A stretch of 62,000 nucleotides of DNA from positions 211,505 through 273,504 of the forward strand of contig MNCI01002041.1 of assembly GCA_015680685.1 (NCBI GenBank), in the 5' to 3' direction. Origin of the DNA: Gnetum montanum. Lineage: Eukaryota; Streptophyta; Gnetopsida; Gnetales; Gnetaceae. Positions 1 to 11,299 of this stretch are shown here, piece after piece; positions within the stretch are counted from its first letter, which is position 1, and every line of letters starts with the position of its first letter. The translations under genes and the position numbers were made by a program. The notes below the pieces were generated by a model. It saw nothing but the letters and a program-made list of their open reading frames with translations, was not told the origin of the DNA and made no database searches.

Positions 1-49
1 TGTGCCAATGATGAGTGGTGAGGTACCCCTATACTCAACCATACGANCA
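1..49. other. Reversed LTR-end fragment beside a single N
   Basis: Bases 1-46 are the reverse complement of a family A LTR end followed by the first bases of its primer-binding site. N at 47 then joins them to the terminal CA (48-49) and the same primer-binding site in forward orientation. Bases 1-10 and 48-57 are perfect inverted complements. The single N and fold-back suggest an assembly join, though a real inverted junction is possible. Confidence 0.6.
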
Positions 50-68
50 TTGGCACAGTTGCTAGGGA
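50..68 (+). other. Primer-binding site of element A1
   Basis: TTGGCACAGTTGCTAGGGA follows the terminal CA of a 5' LTR. Plant Athila elements usually carry TGGCGCCGTTGCCGGGGA here, complementary to the tRNA-Asp 3' end (recalled, not aligned). The differences are mostly transitions. Confidence 0.7.
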
Positions 69-189
69 CTAAGTGTTTGTGCGCTAAATAGAACATAGGA
101 TATGTCTCACATCGTTGGGAGCCTAAATGAACCTTCGGGTTAATTAAAGAAAAAAATTATATAACGGTAAAATTAGCACACCGATAATA

Positions 190-2404
190 ATTTCTTCTTC
201 TCATAAGATCAACTCACCACCTAGGGACAATACAAAGAAAATTCAGCAATCAAAAACACATAGCCTAAATCAGCCAATTCCTCAACAATATAGGGTGGAA
301 TATACTCATCCCGATGAGTATATTCCCAATTTTACTTTTATCTTCCATCAAGATGAACAAATGCGCTGGAGAGAATTGCAAGGTAACATCATGTTACCTC
401 TAGATCGTGCAGTCCTAAACATGCTTCTCTATGCTTTGGCACAGATTGGCATAACAGAATTATACGTTGAATATGTTGCGGAAATTTTTGACGTGAGGGA
501 TTACCATCCCACAGCTTTACAATGTATGAGGGACTCAAGGCAAAAGAGCCAACATACACTATTGAAGGGAAAAGAGGTCCTGCACGTCCTTAGAAAAATC
601 GAAGATGGTGAACCACTCATAATGGGTTCGCTATCAAAAGATGTTCCCCCTCCTAATGATGGTGAGGAGGTGGGGTATCAGAACCTATGCTCAACGATAC
701 ATAACACTGGTTCTGATCCCTGTGAACACCAACTATTCATAGAGGGAACAACAACTCATAATAAGGATGGACACTTAGATCATCACCACAATCGGGACCT
801 TAACAACCGAAGAGAAGGCAAGAAGCATCGCCATGGCGATGGTTCTCCTTCCTCTTCTCCTTCATCTCATCACTCACCCTCTCCTTCCACATCTAGGCTC
901 AACCATCACGAGCATAACAGAGAGGATAAAGGTAAGAAAAATGAGAGACCTCGACGAGAGAGTCGAGAGAGAGGACAAGGGCATGAAAAATGGGAAAGTA
1001 GGGAACAACGAAAACATCATAGGCGTCATATAAGAGATAATCATGATGAACCCCTACTTACAACCCAAAGTATGCTTGACATAACGAAGGCTATTAGAAT
1101 TCCCACAAGGCATTTAAAAGATATTTGGATCAAATGCTTAGACATGAACAACATCCCACGATTTGAAGGAGGATACAACGCTGATCCGCAGCATCATTTA
1201 TAGGCATTCCATGATGCTTGCACCTTGCAAAACATAGAGACCCGAGTGGCAAAAACTTAAGTTGTTTCCCAGGACACTCACCAAGGAAGCTAAGAGTTGG
1301 TACTGGTCCTTGGAACCGAAAACCATTCGGAGGTGGAGTATGATGTTAGAGCTCTTCAACGATAAGTATCAAACATACTCCAGAGTGTCTAATTTGTGTA
1401 AGCAGATCCAAGGATGGAAGAAAGGTAATCACGAACCCTTGGATGCTGCCATGGCCCGCTACTACACATTGTTACATCGTTGCCTGGGCCATGGATACGC
1501 TCAACGGGATCAACTTCACCACATCATAGATGGGCTCAGACATGAGACGAGAAGAACCCTTGGGACTTATGCCCAAGGAAAACTATCAGAACTTGGAGCC
1601 GATGAAGTACATCGCTTGTTGGAACAAGTAGCAAAAGAAGAAGGTGAGCTACAAAAAGAGAGAGTGCAAAAGAATACAACCGTGATCCCTCCCTTCGAAA
1701 GAAGGGAGTGAAATTTTGCGATGAAGAGGATGAGTCACCAATCAAAGAGTTGGTGAACAGAAAAATCTTGCTGATTCAAAAACTAACAACAGAAGTATTG
1801 GCTAAGATGGATCAATTATGGGATTCCTTAGACTCCAGACTTGAAACTGTCTTGAAAATTGTAGAAGAGTCTAAGGAGGAATGAAGTAGTGACAAAGATA
1901 AGACAAAGCGGAGAAATTTAGGCCCTGCACATAATAAGGGTAAGGGGAAAATTACTATCTCCAATGAAGTTATGGATTCAGACACATACGATAACGATGG
2001 ATGTGATATTTGCCACTATGACCATCCTAAGGGATGTTGTCCAATCATCTCACATCTATAGGAGTCTGGGGTGTATGCACTTAACCCAAGACTCAACCAA
2101 TGAAAAACACCCTGAAGGTTACCTTATCCTCAAGGTAACCCAAGGCAGTTCCACCAACCACTAACGTACTATCCAAGTGGAACTCTACCACAACCCATCG
2201 GACAACATCAGCAGTGGCAATACCCACAGTCATGGGGGATGCCACTACCGAAACAACAATACCCTTACTGGAAACCTAATCCTTATGGCTATTATGTGCA
2301 GCAGCTGATTTCTCCAAGTGACTCTATGAGTCACACAACTTCCCAACATCACTACCAAGTTCAAGAGTACTTTAGGAGGACTCCTTCTTCTCCGAGAGGC
2401 ATCC
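190..2404 (+). pseudogene. A1 gag remnant (Athila-like)
   Basis: The structural polyprotein of a Ty3/gypsy element, which would form the particle that packages the element RNA. The frame is open from 190, where the start codon is ATT; A2 and A4 have ATG here. The N-terminal block includes YTHPDEY and FHQDEQ. A His/Arg/Ser-rich low-complexity linker follows, then the capsid-like domain (about 1070-1711) with LDMNNIPRFEGGY, YSRVSNL and RRTLGTYAQG. A CCHC-like knuckle CDICHYDHPKGC lies near 2004-2040. A stop at 1201-1203, a frameshift near 1240 and another near 1705 break the gene. The last coding residues, FRRTPSSPRG, run straight into LTR sequence. Confidence 0.8.
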
Positions 2405-3249
2405 CATGCGATATCGCGTACCTGATATTGCGTCGTCCCCTGCGATATCTATAAATAAGAGGTGGCTCTCCCTTGTTTCCTCATCCTAGGTTAGAAGTAG
2501 GGAAACTCTGGCAGATTGATCACTACAGAGATAGAATATTTTCCATGTGCTTGTAGTAGAAGTCCTAAAGTGAACGGATCTTTATTCGAGCAACATTGTA
2601 CCTGAACACAAGTTATGTACAGAAATAAAGACAAACTTCCTGGATAAACCTTGCAGTGCATGGAATAGGATTTTATTTAATGTTATTTATTGCTTTCTCT
2701 CTCACCCTTATCTCCTAGTAATGCAGAATGAGTACGACTTGATTACAAGCATTTAAGGATGTGTATGGATAATCAAGGAACAGATGCTCATCGCACTTAG
2801 GCTAGATTAGATTCTCTCAACCCTTTCCCCCTAGTTAAGTGCCTCAATATGACCACTTCAAGCACGTGCGTTATGAATGGTGATCCCAGCAACGATTAGC
2901 ATTTGGTAGCCACGATTGCATCAATTCAGGGTGTGTACAATAAGTGGGAACGGATGCTGACGCTAGGTAATCTAGACTTAGTTCATTAGTTAGAGTTAGT
3001 AATTAGTTTCTCAACCCTTCAACTCAATAGCATAGGAGATAAAAACATAAAAAGCTATAAAAATCATATACCTCAGACTTACTTAACCATACACTGTGAC
3101 AACTACAAGTAAGTCTGGGAAGACAACGAATGATTAACCTTAAGTGTTCCATGGGGCATGTAGGCACTTAATCTACGGAGTTTGACCAGATCGTGCGTGC
3201 TACGCTTGTATTCGTATGGTTGAGTGTAGGGGTACCTCGCCACTCATCA
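2405..3249 (+). repeat. A1 3' LTR, U3 truncated
   Basis: Matches the two A2 LTRs in reverse complement: GATATCGC-type palindromes, TATAAATA, a block around AATAAA at 2625, and the terminus TACCTCGCCACTCATCA. The expected start TGATGGG is missing because gag joins the U3 at a GCATCCCATGCGATATC overlap. Confidence 0.8.
2450..2457 (+). promoter_or_regulatory. TATA box of the A1 3' LTR
   Basis: TATAAATA followed by AGAGGTGGCTCTCCC, a block conserved in both A2 LTRs (TATTTATA at 8262-8269 and 14504-14511 on the minus strand). Transcription of these LTRs would start about 30 bases downstream. Confidence 0.6.
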
Positions 3250-4010
3250 AGGTTCAATATTTGAACCACAAAAAAAAATTTCAAAAGACTAGTAGAAAAA
3301 ATTTCAAATGCTAGTAAAAGGATAGAACAAAGTTTATAGACACTAAAAAGTTGAATTTTACACTAAAAAGTTAGTAGAAAAAATTTTAGATCCTAGTTAA
3401 AGGTAGCAGTCATCGAAAAGTCAAATTTGATGCTTGAGTATTGTTGTGAGTGAATTTTTAAGTAAAATGTGATTCTAGACTACACATGTACTCTTATTTT
3501 TGGCTATGATAGTCCTTACCATATTAGTTTCTTCTTTAGTAATATTTTTTTCTTTCATTTTCCCTAATTTTGTCCTTTGTTTTAGGTCCTCTTTTTAATT
3601 TCCATCTTGTTTGTTTCTAATCTTGTATATATGTTTATTTGCCTCCAACTTTTATCTTCAATTTCTTTTATCATTTAGTTGATTTCTATTTTCTTTGTTA
3701 TTTTTTGTTGGTATTTTTTCTTCTACATTTGTTTTCATTGCCTTTGATTTTATTGTCTTTATTCTTGTGTGTTCAACTTTTTTGTAGTCAATTGAAGGTT
3801 GAGTTATGGGTGGGCATTATTTACTATAAATACAACATGAAATCTAAACATTGTGATCTTAATTATAGGAAAATAAACATTTATAAAGTTGCAAAGGCTT
3901 ATGATATTTTTTGAGGTAGAATTTGACTATGTAGTAAGTTCACTTTGGGACTTAAGTCTTGGTCTTGGAAGAAAATTTTTTTATTAATTTATAATTTGTT
4001 AAAGTAAAAA
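3250..4010. other. No gene seen; AT-rich stretch
   Basis: Contains an imperfect duplication of about 85 bases (3287-3330 and 3371-3410, sharing TAGTAGAAAAAATTT), then a pyrimidine-rich block (3490-3790). The open frame across that block encodes mostly Phe and Leu and reflects composition. Part may be eroded LINE. Confidence 0.4.
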
Positions 4011-4145
4011 TGGATTATAGCTAATAAATGTTGTTTCTATAAGAATGATTGTGAACATGGTAATCATATCTTTTTGCACTATCCTACAATTACTCATATT
4101 TGAAGTAGAGTTTGGAAAGTTACAAATTGGCATTTAATTATGATA
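4011..4145 (+). pseudogene. LINE zf-RVT-like remnant
   Basis: The frame reads CCFYKNDCEHGNHIFLHY and, after one stop, SRVWKV. This spacing of Cys, Cys, His and His before a Trp-containing segment is that of the zinc-binding region (zf-RVT) C-terminal to plant non-LTR reverse transcriptases. No RT motif lies just upstream, so this is an isolated piece. It is short and could be coincidence, but LINE RT pieces follow within 700 bases on the same strand. Confidence 0.4.
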
Positions 4146-4559
4146 AAATATTTACAAAATCGTGTACTATCTTAAACTTAGATTGTTGGAACTTGATGTA
4201 TTAACAAAATCTGGAGTGTTAGACTAGCACATGTAATCTTTCAAATTTGAAAAGAAAGAAATCAAATAACTTTTAAAGGGACAAGTCAACCTTGATAGAC
4301 TATGATGGCTTGCAATAAAAAATTGGATAGGGGATGCAATATTTTAAATAACACTTGCTACAGTCTTTAACATTTAAATGATTATAACTTTAAATTTCAA
4401 AGTTGAAATTAAATTACTACCTTAAGATAAATTAGAGCTTCGATACTATCATCGTAGTTATCCTTATGGATCAAAACTAATCTAATTATACTTTAAATCT
4501 TGTTTTATAATATATTTTTTTTACAAGAGAGAGAGAGAGAGCTTATAAAATCAAAGCTA

Positions 4560-4670
4560 ATTTTTAAATTACATAGCACAAGCCATTAGCTCGTTAGTTA
4601 ACTCACACTACCATATATTAAAGGTGCTAAGTTCAAAGCTTAGTACACTACTTTTATAGTTACAATAGGT
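4560..4670 (+). repeat. tRNA-like or SINE-like fragment
   Basis: TAGCTCGTTAGTTAACTC resembles an RNA polymerase III A box and AAGTTCAAAGCTTAG, about 40 bases on, resembles a B box. It lies immediately before a LINE fragment. No poly(A) tail or target duplication was found. Confidence 0.25.
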
Positions 4671-5140
4671 CAAATTCAAGGATATGCACTTAGCCCTAGA
4701 TAAATTAATAATGTTTTTATAATGGAAAAGTGGAGATAAAATTTAGAATCAAAAGACTTAAAATTTAGTAGAAGTGAGATAGAATATATATATATAATGT
4801 AATTTTAACGAAAGTATAAAGAGCAACCAAACAAAAGTAACTATTCAAGACCAAAATGTCCCTTATTGTAAATAGTTCCACTATGTCCACTAAAACCCCT
4901 AAGTTCCCTTTATAGGTTTCTAAAATTCCATTTATAGGTTTTTTTATTTTAATTTATAACTTAGTGTTGTATAATAGAATTAAGTGTGTGACTTGGAATT
5001 ACCAAACCAAGATTCTTGCCACTAAACTAACACCTTTTTATTAGACTATAATGTTGGGCTATAAAAAAGAGGCATAAACAATAAATCAATTTGACATAAA
5101 TACAAATGCTTAGATGGATGTTAAATATTCCAAGAAAAGT
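4670..5140 (+). pseudogene. LINE RT fragment, interrupted
   Basis: Two blocks match the longer LINE copy at 6725-7554. Block 4678-4880 holds the equivalents of GFALSP and of the RSKTKY region. Block 5050-5140 ends in QMLRWMLNIP, typical of plant LINE RT C-terminal parts. Between them (4885-5045) sits a SINE-like insertion in reverse orientation. Stops are frequent and no catalytic FADD box survives here. Confidence 0.55.
4885..5045 (-). mobile_element. SINE-like element, reverse copy
   Basis: On the minus strand, TTAGTTTAGTGGCAAGAATCTTGG (5008-5031) resembles an A box. The next 40 bases parallel the forward copy at 5615, with the shared words AAGAATCTTG and TTCCAAGTCA. Its B box has decayed to CTTAATTC. 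It separates two LINE blocks that are contiguous in the 6725-7554 copy. Confidence 0.45.
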
Positions 5141-5614
5141 TTTCATAAGGAAGACAAACAAGACCTAGATAAAAAATGATTGAAGATATAGAAAAATTGC
5201 AAATACATAAGGATTTAACTCTTCATAAAGATAAATGATGACATATGGCCAACCCCATTTTGTCAAAACAACAACAATAAGATGATGATGATTACTTGTT
5301 TAAAAAAATGTTGTCTAAGTTTTCACCTAATAAAATATTATAAATTTTCTTTAAAAACAACTTTGAATTTAATTATATGCAAATATTATTCCAATTATAT
5401 GTGGAAATGAGATCTATGCATGTTACATAACCTTTACATGGAATCAAATAGGCTATACTGAGAAATTAGAACAATTCGAAGATACTTCTCTTTGTACGTC
5501 CATAACATTTTCTATTCTAATAAGCCATAATTAATTACTTCTTTTTCAACATGTTGTAATGTTGGCTATATGCCTTGAAAGGCATATAATCAAATAGTTT
5601 ATATTTGAATAATC
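5141..5614. other. No gene seen
   Basis: AT-rich sequence without a readable frame or recognised repeat. Confidence 0.4.
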
Positions 5615-5760
5615 ATGTGTTAACCTAGTAGTAAGAATCTTGATTTGAAAGTTCCAAGTCATGCTTTCGATTCTAGTGGGTAATGTTAAGTTATAAATTT
5701 CTAATTGGACTATTTATCTTAGGGTGTACCTATATTATAATTATTTCAAGCTACCAACAC
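5615..5760 (+). mobile_element. SINE-like element, forward copy
   Basis: CCTAGTAGTAAGAATCTTGA (5624-5643) resembles an A box, and CTTTCGATTC (5664-5673) a B box, at tRNA-like spacing. It is the inverted counterpart of 4885-5045. tRNA-derived SINEs rely on LINE proteins for mobility. The 3' limit is uncertain. Confidence 0.45.
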
Positions 5761-5867
5761 CCCACCCTACGTGACGATCCTCCACCACCAAATAGTTTTG
5801 ATTTTGCAAGGCCAAACCCCAAATATAATATTAATACTAAGAAAAACATTTTTAGAGTAAATCACAA

Positions 5868-6010
5868 GCTTGACATTTAGGAGAAATCAATATAGAAAAG
5901 AAAAAATTTCCAATTTTAGGGATGTCTACTTAACCTTAAGCTTGGCATTTAGAAGAATAACATTTAAAGAAAAAATTTTCCAATTTTAAGGATGTCTACT
6001 CAAGTATACA
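5868..6010 (+). repeat. Two-copy tandem repeat, unit about 71 bases
   Basis: Two adjacent copies share CTTGRCATTTAG, AAAAAATTT and CCAATTTTAGGGATGTCTAC-like words. A smaller duplication, AATGATGGCACATATTG, occurs at 6204-6220 and 6240-6256. No coding function is supported. Confidence 0.6.
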
Positions 6011-6724
6011 ACTTTACCATTGATGCTTTAAGAAATTAAGAGAGAAAAATTAATTGTTCATAGAGAGGATGGTTCTAGTCCTAATAACATTTACATCACT
6101 TTCAACATATGTGTTTGAACTTAAAACAACAAAAGGAGTTAAGGTAGCAATAGAAAGTTTTCATGAAATACCAACTTCTGTAGAAATGAAAGATTTAATA
6201 GAAAATGATGGCACATATTGAACGGAAGATCTAATAGCAAATGATGGCACATATTGTTCATCATAATTGAAATTTTTTGAATTGATGGTATTATTGTCAA
6301 TGTAGAAAATGATAGCTCACTTGTGAATATAAGTTTTTGTTTTGAATTGACATTATTCTTGCCAAATATGAAAAATTAGTTTTGATTTTGACACCGCATA
6401 ATTAACTATTTGATTATCAACAAAATATGCTCTTTGCAAGAATAAGAGGTTTAGTAATAGGGTAGTACCCAACCACAAAAAAAGTCTAGGTTCAATAATA
6501 AATATCCCATAATTTGTAGAATCATCATCTTAACATCTTTATCTCATCCATGTTGGTTAACCATTAAGGTAGGCAAAGCATTTAATGATAGCATACTATG
6601 GCCAACTATCTACAATGCCCTCAATTGGCATGTGTCTTAGACTGAAATTAATAATATCAAAAAATCAATTTTGATTTATGCTAAAGAGATTTACTATAAA
6701 GGCTATTTTCTTAGTATCACAATT
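6011..6724. other. No gene seen between repeat and LINE
   Basis: AT-rich sequence with short open stretches. It may be the decayed upstream part of the LINE that becomes readable at 6725, but no endonuclease motif was recognised. Confidence 0.35.
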
Positions 6725-7554
6725 AATGGAGAAACTCAGAAAAGATATAGAAAATTTACAGATGATCTTCATTGACTTAGAAAAACATATGACAATGTTT
6801 ACAAACATTATTTGATAGGTCTTGTAGAGGAAAAACATCTATAGTAAAATATATTAAAGTGATTCAAAACATATATCAAAAAGCTTAGAACAACTTGTAG
6901 AATTTCATTTGATTTTCCAATTAAAGGAGGTTACATCAAGGGTTTGCACTTAGCCCATGCTTATTTGCTATTGTTATGGATGAATAAACAAAGAAAAATA
7001 TAAGATGAAATCACATGGGATATGTTATTTGTAGATAATATTGTCTTCGTGAATACAACTCAAAAAAATATCATTTCTAAAATGAAAAAGTAAAGGCATG
7101 ATCAAGAATCCAAAGGCTTAAAAATTAATAGAAGCAAGACAAAATATATAAAATCAATTTTAATAATAGCATAAACAATGGTGAAGTAGAAGTGATAATT
7201 CAAGGCCAAAAATTCCCCTACTGCAAACAGTTCTACTATCTAAAATCAATGTTCCAATCAAATGGTAAAATTGATAAAGATATAAGAAACAAGATTGAAG
7301 CAAGATAGTCAAAATGGAAACAAGCTAGTGATGTTCTATGCAATAAAAGAACTCCAATAAAACTAAGGGAAAAATTTTATAAGACAATTATCAAGCTTGC
7401 TATCTTCTATGGTGCTAAATGTTAGGTGGCACAAAAAAGGCATGAATAATAAATTAGTGTGGTAGAAATGCAAATACTTAGATGGATGTTGAATGTTATA
7501 AAAAGAGATAAATTGCTAAATATAGACATTAGAGGAAAATTTGGAGTTGCATCT
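6725..7554 (+). pseudogene. Plant LINE reverse transcriptase remnant
   Basis: Reverse transcriptase of a non-LTR retrotransposon. Motifs in order are MIFIDLEKTYD (about 6760), YIKVIQNIYQK, GFALSPCLFAIVMDE (6941-6985), MLFVDNIVF (about 7022; the catalytic FADD box is lost), SKTKYIK, and QILRWMLN followed by DIRGKFGVAS at the end. These are the usual order and sequence of plant L1-type RT C-terminal regions. Stops and frameshifts are scattered throughout. The frame is cut at 7554 by A2 and resumes for about seven codons at 14647, so the LINE was present first. Confidence 0.75.
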
Positions 7555-8372
7555 TGATGAGTGTTGAGGTACCCCTACACTCAACCATACGCATGCGAGC
7601 GTTACACGCGCGATTCGATCGAACTTCGCAAACTAAGTGCCTACACGCCTCATGGAACACTTAAGGTTAATCGTTTGTTGTCCTTCCAGACTTGTATTTT
7701 TCACGGTTGTATGGTTAAGTAAGTCTGAGGTATATGATTTTTATGTCTTTTCGATTTTATCTCCTATGCTAATGAGGTGAAGGGTGAAGAGACTAATTAA
7801 CTAACTTTAACTAACTAACTAAGACTTAATTAACCTAGCATCAGTATCCATTCCCACTTACCATTCACACCCTGAACCAATGCAACCTTGGTTACCAAAC
7901 GCTATTCGTTACTGGGATCCCTAAGTGTAACGCACGTGCTCGAAGCGGTCGTACTAAATGCACTTAACTAGGAGAGAAGGGTTGAGAGAGATTTAATGAA
8001 CTAATAAAGCATTTAAATGATAAAAAATAAATAAAATCCTATTTATCCTATTCCATGCACTGTAAGGTTTATCCAAGAAGTTCATCTTTATTTCCGTACA
8101 CAAACTTGTGTTCAGGTACAATATTTGCTCGAATAAAGATCTGTTCACTTTGGAGCTCCTACTGTGGGCACATGGAAATTATTCTATCTCTGGAGAGGTA
8201 AAACTACTAGAGTTTTGCTATGGTCTAGGCCTAGAATGTGAAACAAGGAAGAGCCACCTCTTATTTATAGATTTGATGGTGCACTGCAATATCGCATACA
8301 TGACATCGCAGGGGAAGACACGATATCATGGGAGATGCAATATCGCGGCCCATGTGATATCGCATCCCATCA
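7555..8372 (-). repeat. A2 3' LTR
   Basis: Bounded on the plus strand by TGATGAGTG and CATCCCATCA. It shares with the 5' LTR the TATA region (8262-8269), the conserved AATAAAG-containing block and GATATCGC-type palindromes. A few short blocks of the 5' LTR U3 are missing. Confidence 0.85.
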
Positions 8373-8384
8373 TACCCCCATGAC
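8373..8384 (-). other. A2 polypurine tract
   Basis: On the minus strand, ATGGGGGTA immediately precedes the LTR, the position of the plus-strand primer. A3 has GGAGGTA at the same place (15523-15532). Confidence 0.65.
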
Positions 8385-10280
8385 TGAATAAAAACTCATC
8401 CTTGAGTTCTTTACAAAATATTGGGATGGTATGGTATTATTGACTCAAATGGAACTAATGGCGAATGGGATGACATGTGAATGGATCATCATTACAAGAC
8501 AAGACAAAACTGGTGTTCACGACAACAAGAGTAAACACTTTATACATTTGACATCAGGCCTTATTTGGTAGCTGAGAATGAGAGAGAGAGAAAGAAGTTT
8601 TACTGCTACCAACACCAAGATTGCACCTTTTGTTGTCCATCCGTAAGCACGCCATCCATCTCATTCCTTGCATAGCTGCTTTAGCGCTGATCCATTGTAA
8701 GTGTTCCCTCCAAATCTAATCCATTGTTGCATGATTGCCATTTGCACACACAACAAAATCTTTATATTAGCAAGGGTAAATAAATCATAATGCAATTGAT
8801 ACCTTGCTTTGGTGAAAGGTCCATTGGCTGAGTTATGGTATGGCTAATACAAATCTGGAGATATCATAGTGGTGACTACCGAAGATGTAGGGGTTAGGAG
8901 AAAATTGAAAAAATTTGGGTCTGAACCCCCATGACTAAGAGCGAACCTTCGGTAGCGATAGAATGGAGAAAGAAACAGAAAAAAAAAAGATGGAGAAAAA
9001 GAGACAACTGTAACGTCGATGAAATGGATATCAAGATGGAAATGAACAAACAAAGTTGATTACACAAATGTTCAAGGGAAAGAATTTAATGGATGCACCA
9101 AATAGGAATGTCAGTAGGCTCTGGGAATGTCATTAATTCCAAAGTAGGCTCATGCCCTTAATTCCTTGACAAACCCACATTCGAAGAGTTTGTAGGCTCT
9201 GGGAATGTCATTTGGAACAAGAGTTAAAGTCTTAACTGCAAGAATTTACCAAAAAGAAAACAATGCATCAACCAAAATATACACTAATGATACAACTGGC
9301 AATGAGGTGAACAATGGAGAGAAGGATGGAGAGAAGAGAATGGAATGGAATCCCAAGAACAAGGTGGTGTATAGCCCCTTGTGTATGTCATGGTTAATGT
9401 GACTTAGCAGATCGCATTTCAAGTCCAACCTCAAACAAACCACATCCAGTGACTTTGCATTAATGCATTTGACCAATCCATCCCCTTGAAGTAACAAGAA
9501 TGTCTTCACCCAAGAGTCACCACCATTCCGACAAAATGAAGGAGGAGAGAATGGGAAGCGAGAAGGGCCGTAGTTAGAGGGAACATTTTTATTTGAGTTC
9601 CATAACCAATGCTTGTAGCCCAAATGATTATTTCATCTAAGGGGTGTGCTTTGAATTCTCACCTTTTTTTATATGTTTATGCGTGAGAACCACACCATGC
9701 AAAGACTTTGTTATTTTTATTTGCTCAGCTTCCCGATAATTAAGTAACATCAAAATGGTAAGAAAAATCAAGAAGAAAACATCCAAGCACCCAAGAGAAT
9801 GGAAAACACAAATGCATCAAGTTCCCTTGAAGGTGACACCCTTTTCAATCCTTGAGTCCTTCCTTAGTTTGAGAAATACCCAGTCACAAGTTCGTTTATA
9901 GTTCTTATTTAGAAAGGGACTGTACATTTCCAAGCCAAGAGAGACCATAGAAATCATGGATGTATGAATGAAGTGAACTCATTGCTTACTATATCAAAAG
10001 AACCATACCTTAGTATCATCATCATAACTTAAAGGTAAAAACCAAACATTAGCAATTAATATAAAAATAGTTCATACCATCATTAAGAACACTTATTGGA
10101 TGACAAACTTACAAGATGGATAACACACACACAAAGAAATGAAAAAGGTATAACGATGTTGTAAAAAAAACAAGAAAAGTTAAAGAAATTTGTAAAACAA
10201 AAATGTGTAAAACAAAAATGTGTAAGACAAAAACGTGTAAAAAAAAACATAAAAAGAACTGAGGGCCTCAAATTATTAGC
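8385..10280 (-). other. A2 3' spacer
   Basis: Non-coding or unrecognised region between the protease-linker ORF and the 3' LTR. A 125-codon frame without stops (9246-9623, minus) contains FPFSPPSFCRNGG and a hydrophobic C-terminal stretch; no family was recognised. The same spacer is readable by nucleotide similarity in A4 at 60830-61530, for example at AAAGTCTTTGCATGGTGTGG. A 21-base direct repeat lies at 9114-9134 and 9192-9212. Athila elements often carry an env-like region here, but no diagnostic signal was seen. Confidence 0.55.
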
Positions 10281-10282
10281 AT

Positions 10283-11290
10283 AGGTGGCCATCTCCCCCA
10301 TAACTAAATGAAAAGGAAGAGATCCAAAATAATAAACATCTATTTGAATTTCTTAAAAGTGTCCAACTTCTCCCAATTGATGTTTTCAAGTTAAGGGGTA
10401 AAACTCGGCGACGCTCATACTCCAATGTATCTATGCCTTCGTTGTGGACATGAGTTGTTCCCCCAGTTCATTCCATGCATGTTGGTGGGCTACTTTCTTG
10501 ATCAGCTATCAACCACTAGGTGTTCTTTTGTTGTGTGGTTGCTACATACAGGCACCTTTGTATCTGATTTCCTTGTGCACACCAGTTACATGTAGGAGAT
10601 GTTGAGCATTCCTCCATGTCATCATCTTCTGAGTCACTGTATGTGATGCATGGAACTTTCTTCTTCTTGATCTTTCCATAAATGTTTATCTTAGATATTT
10701 CCAAGGAAAGATCGTGGATTCCTAGGTATGCATCTATTGTACTTAGCCATGCCCTTCCCATTATAATTGGGAAGTCCCCTTTATTGCTGTTGACTTTTAT
10801 CATCAGGAAATCAACTGGGTATGACCAACCACACACAATGGTAATGATGTCCTGAACCGATCCCAAGGGAATGGTGATGGACTGGTCAGCTAGCTCTAGT
10901 TGAATATTTCTCTTCTTGAGTGGAGGCAAGTTCTAGGCTTTATACATTTCTCGTGAGATTAAGTTGACTCTGGAACCTGAGTCAAGAAGAGCCTTATGAG
11001 GTTCATTCCCGATGACTTGTAGGTAGATTAAGGGACTTCCAGGATCAGATAGTTTCCTGGGAAGATGGCCTACCTTGATCTAGTCGGTAATGGTATGTGT
11101 TAACATAACCGTGTGCATTAAGCTCTATGGTTGGTTTGAAGGGAGCTCCGAAGCCTTGATTGTTGGAGGAGCATACACAGACTCAATCACTTGTGGTTGT
11201 GAGAGCTTGTTTGGGCTTTTGGTTTTGAAGAAAGATCTTCTCTTCTTGCGGTTGTCAGAACCAACAGTGGGTTGAAGGTTTACAGTTCTT
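10283..11290 (-). pseudogene. A2 retropepsin and C-terminal linker
   Basis: Aspartic protease that would cleave the element polyprotein. The active-site segment LLDSGSRVNLIS (about 11000) keeps Asp-Ser-Gly. GWSYPVDFLMIK, FPIIMGRAWLS and DLSLEIS follow, as in A4. An acidic tail with YSDSEDDD comes next, then a linker ending in YGGDGHLC over a GGGGGA purine tract (about 10290). In A4 this SHGGD-type end follows integrase; here it follows protease directly, so roughly 3 kb of pol is absent. There are a few stops, for example one after REMYKA. Confidence 0.75.
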
Positions 11291-11299
11291 GTAGCATTA

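Larger units (their letters stand above)
48..3249 (+). mobile_element. A1: Athila-like LTR retrotransposon, pol-less, 5' truncated
   Basis: Order is the last two bases of a 5' LTR, primer-binding site, gag, then a 3' LTR ending CTCATCA at 3249. Protease, RT, RNase H and integrase are all missing, because gag runs directly into the LTR U3 near 2405. The same gag and LTR occur in A2 on the opposite strand, which allows the parts to be identified. Only the internal boundary of the 5' LTR is in the window. Confidence 0.8.

Noticed and set aside
3639-3914. Hydrophobic Phe/Leu-rich frame as a membrane protein
   Set aside because: T-rich composition explains it; no start context, homologue or conserved neighbour.
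4525-4541. GA repeat as a GAGA regulatory element
   Set aside because: A short simple repeat with no promoter or gene next to it.
5615-5760. Functional tRNA gene
   Set aside because: A and B box-like words are present but no cloverleaf or anticodon arm can be drawn; SINE is the better reading.
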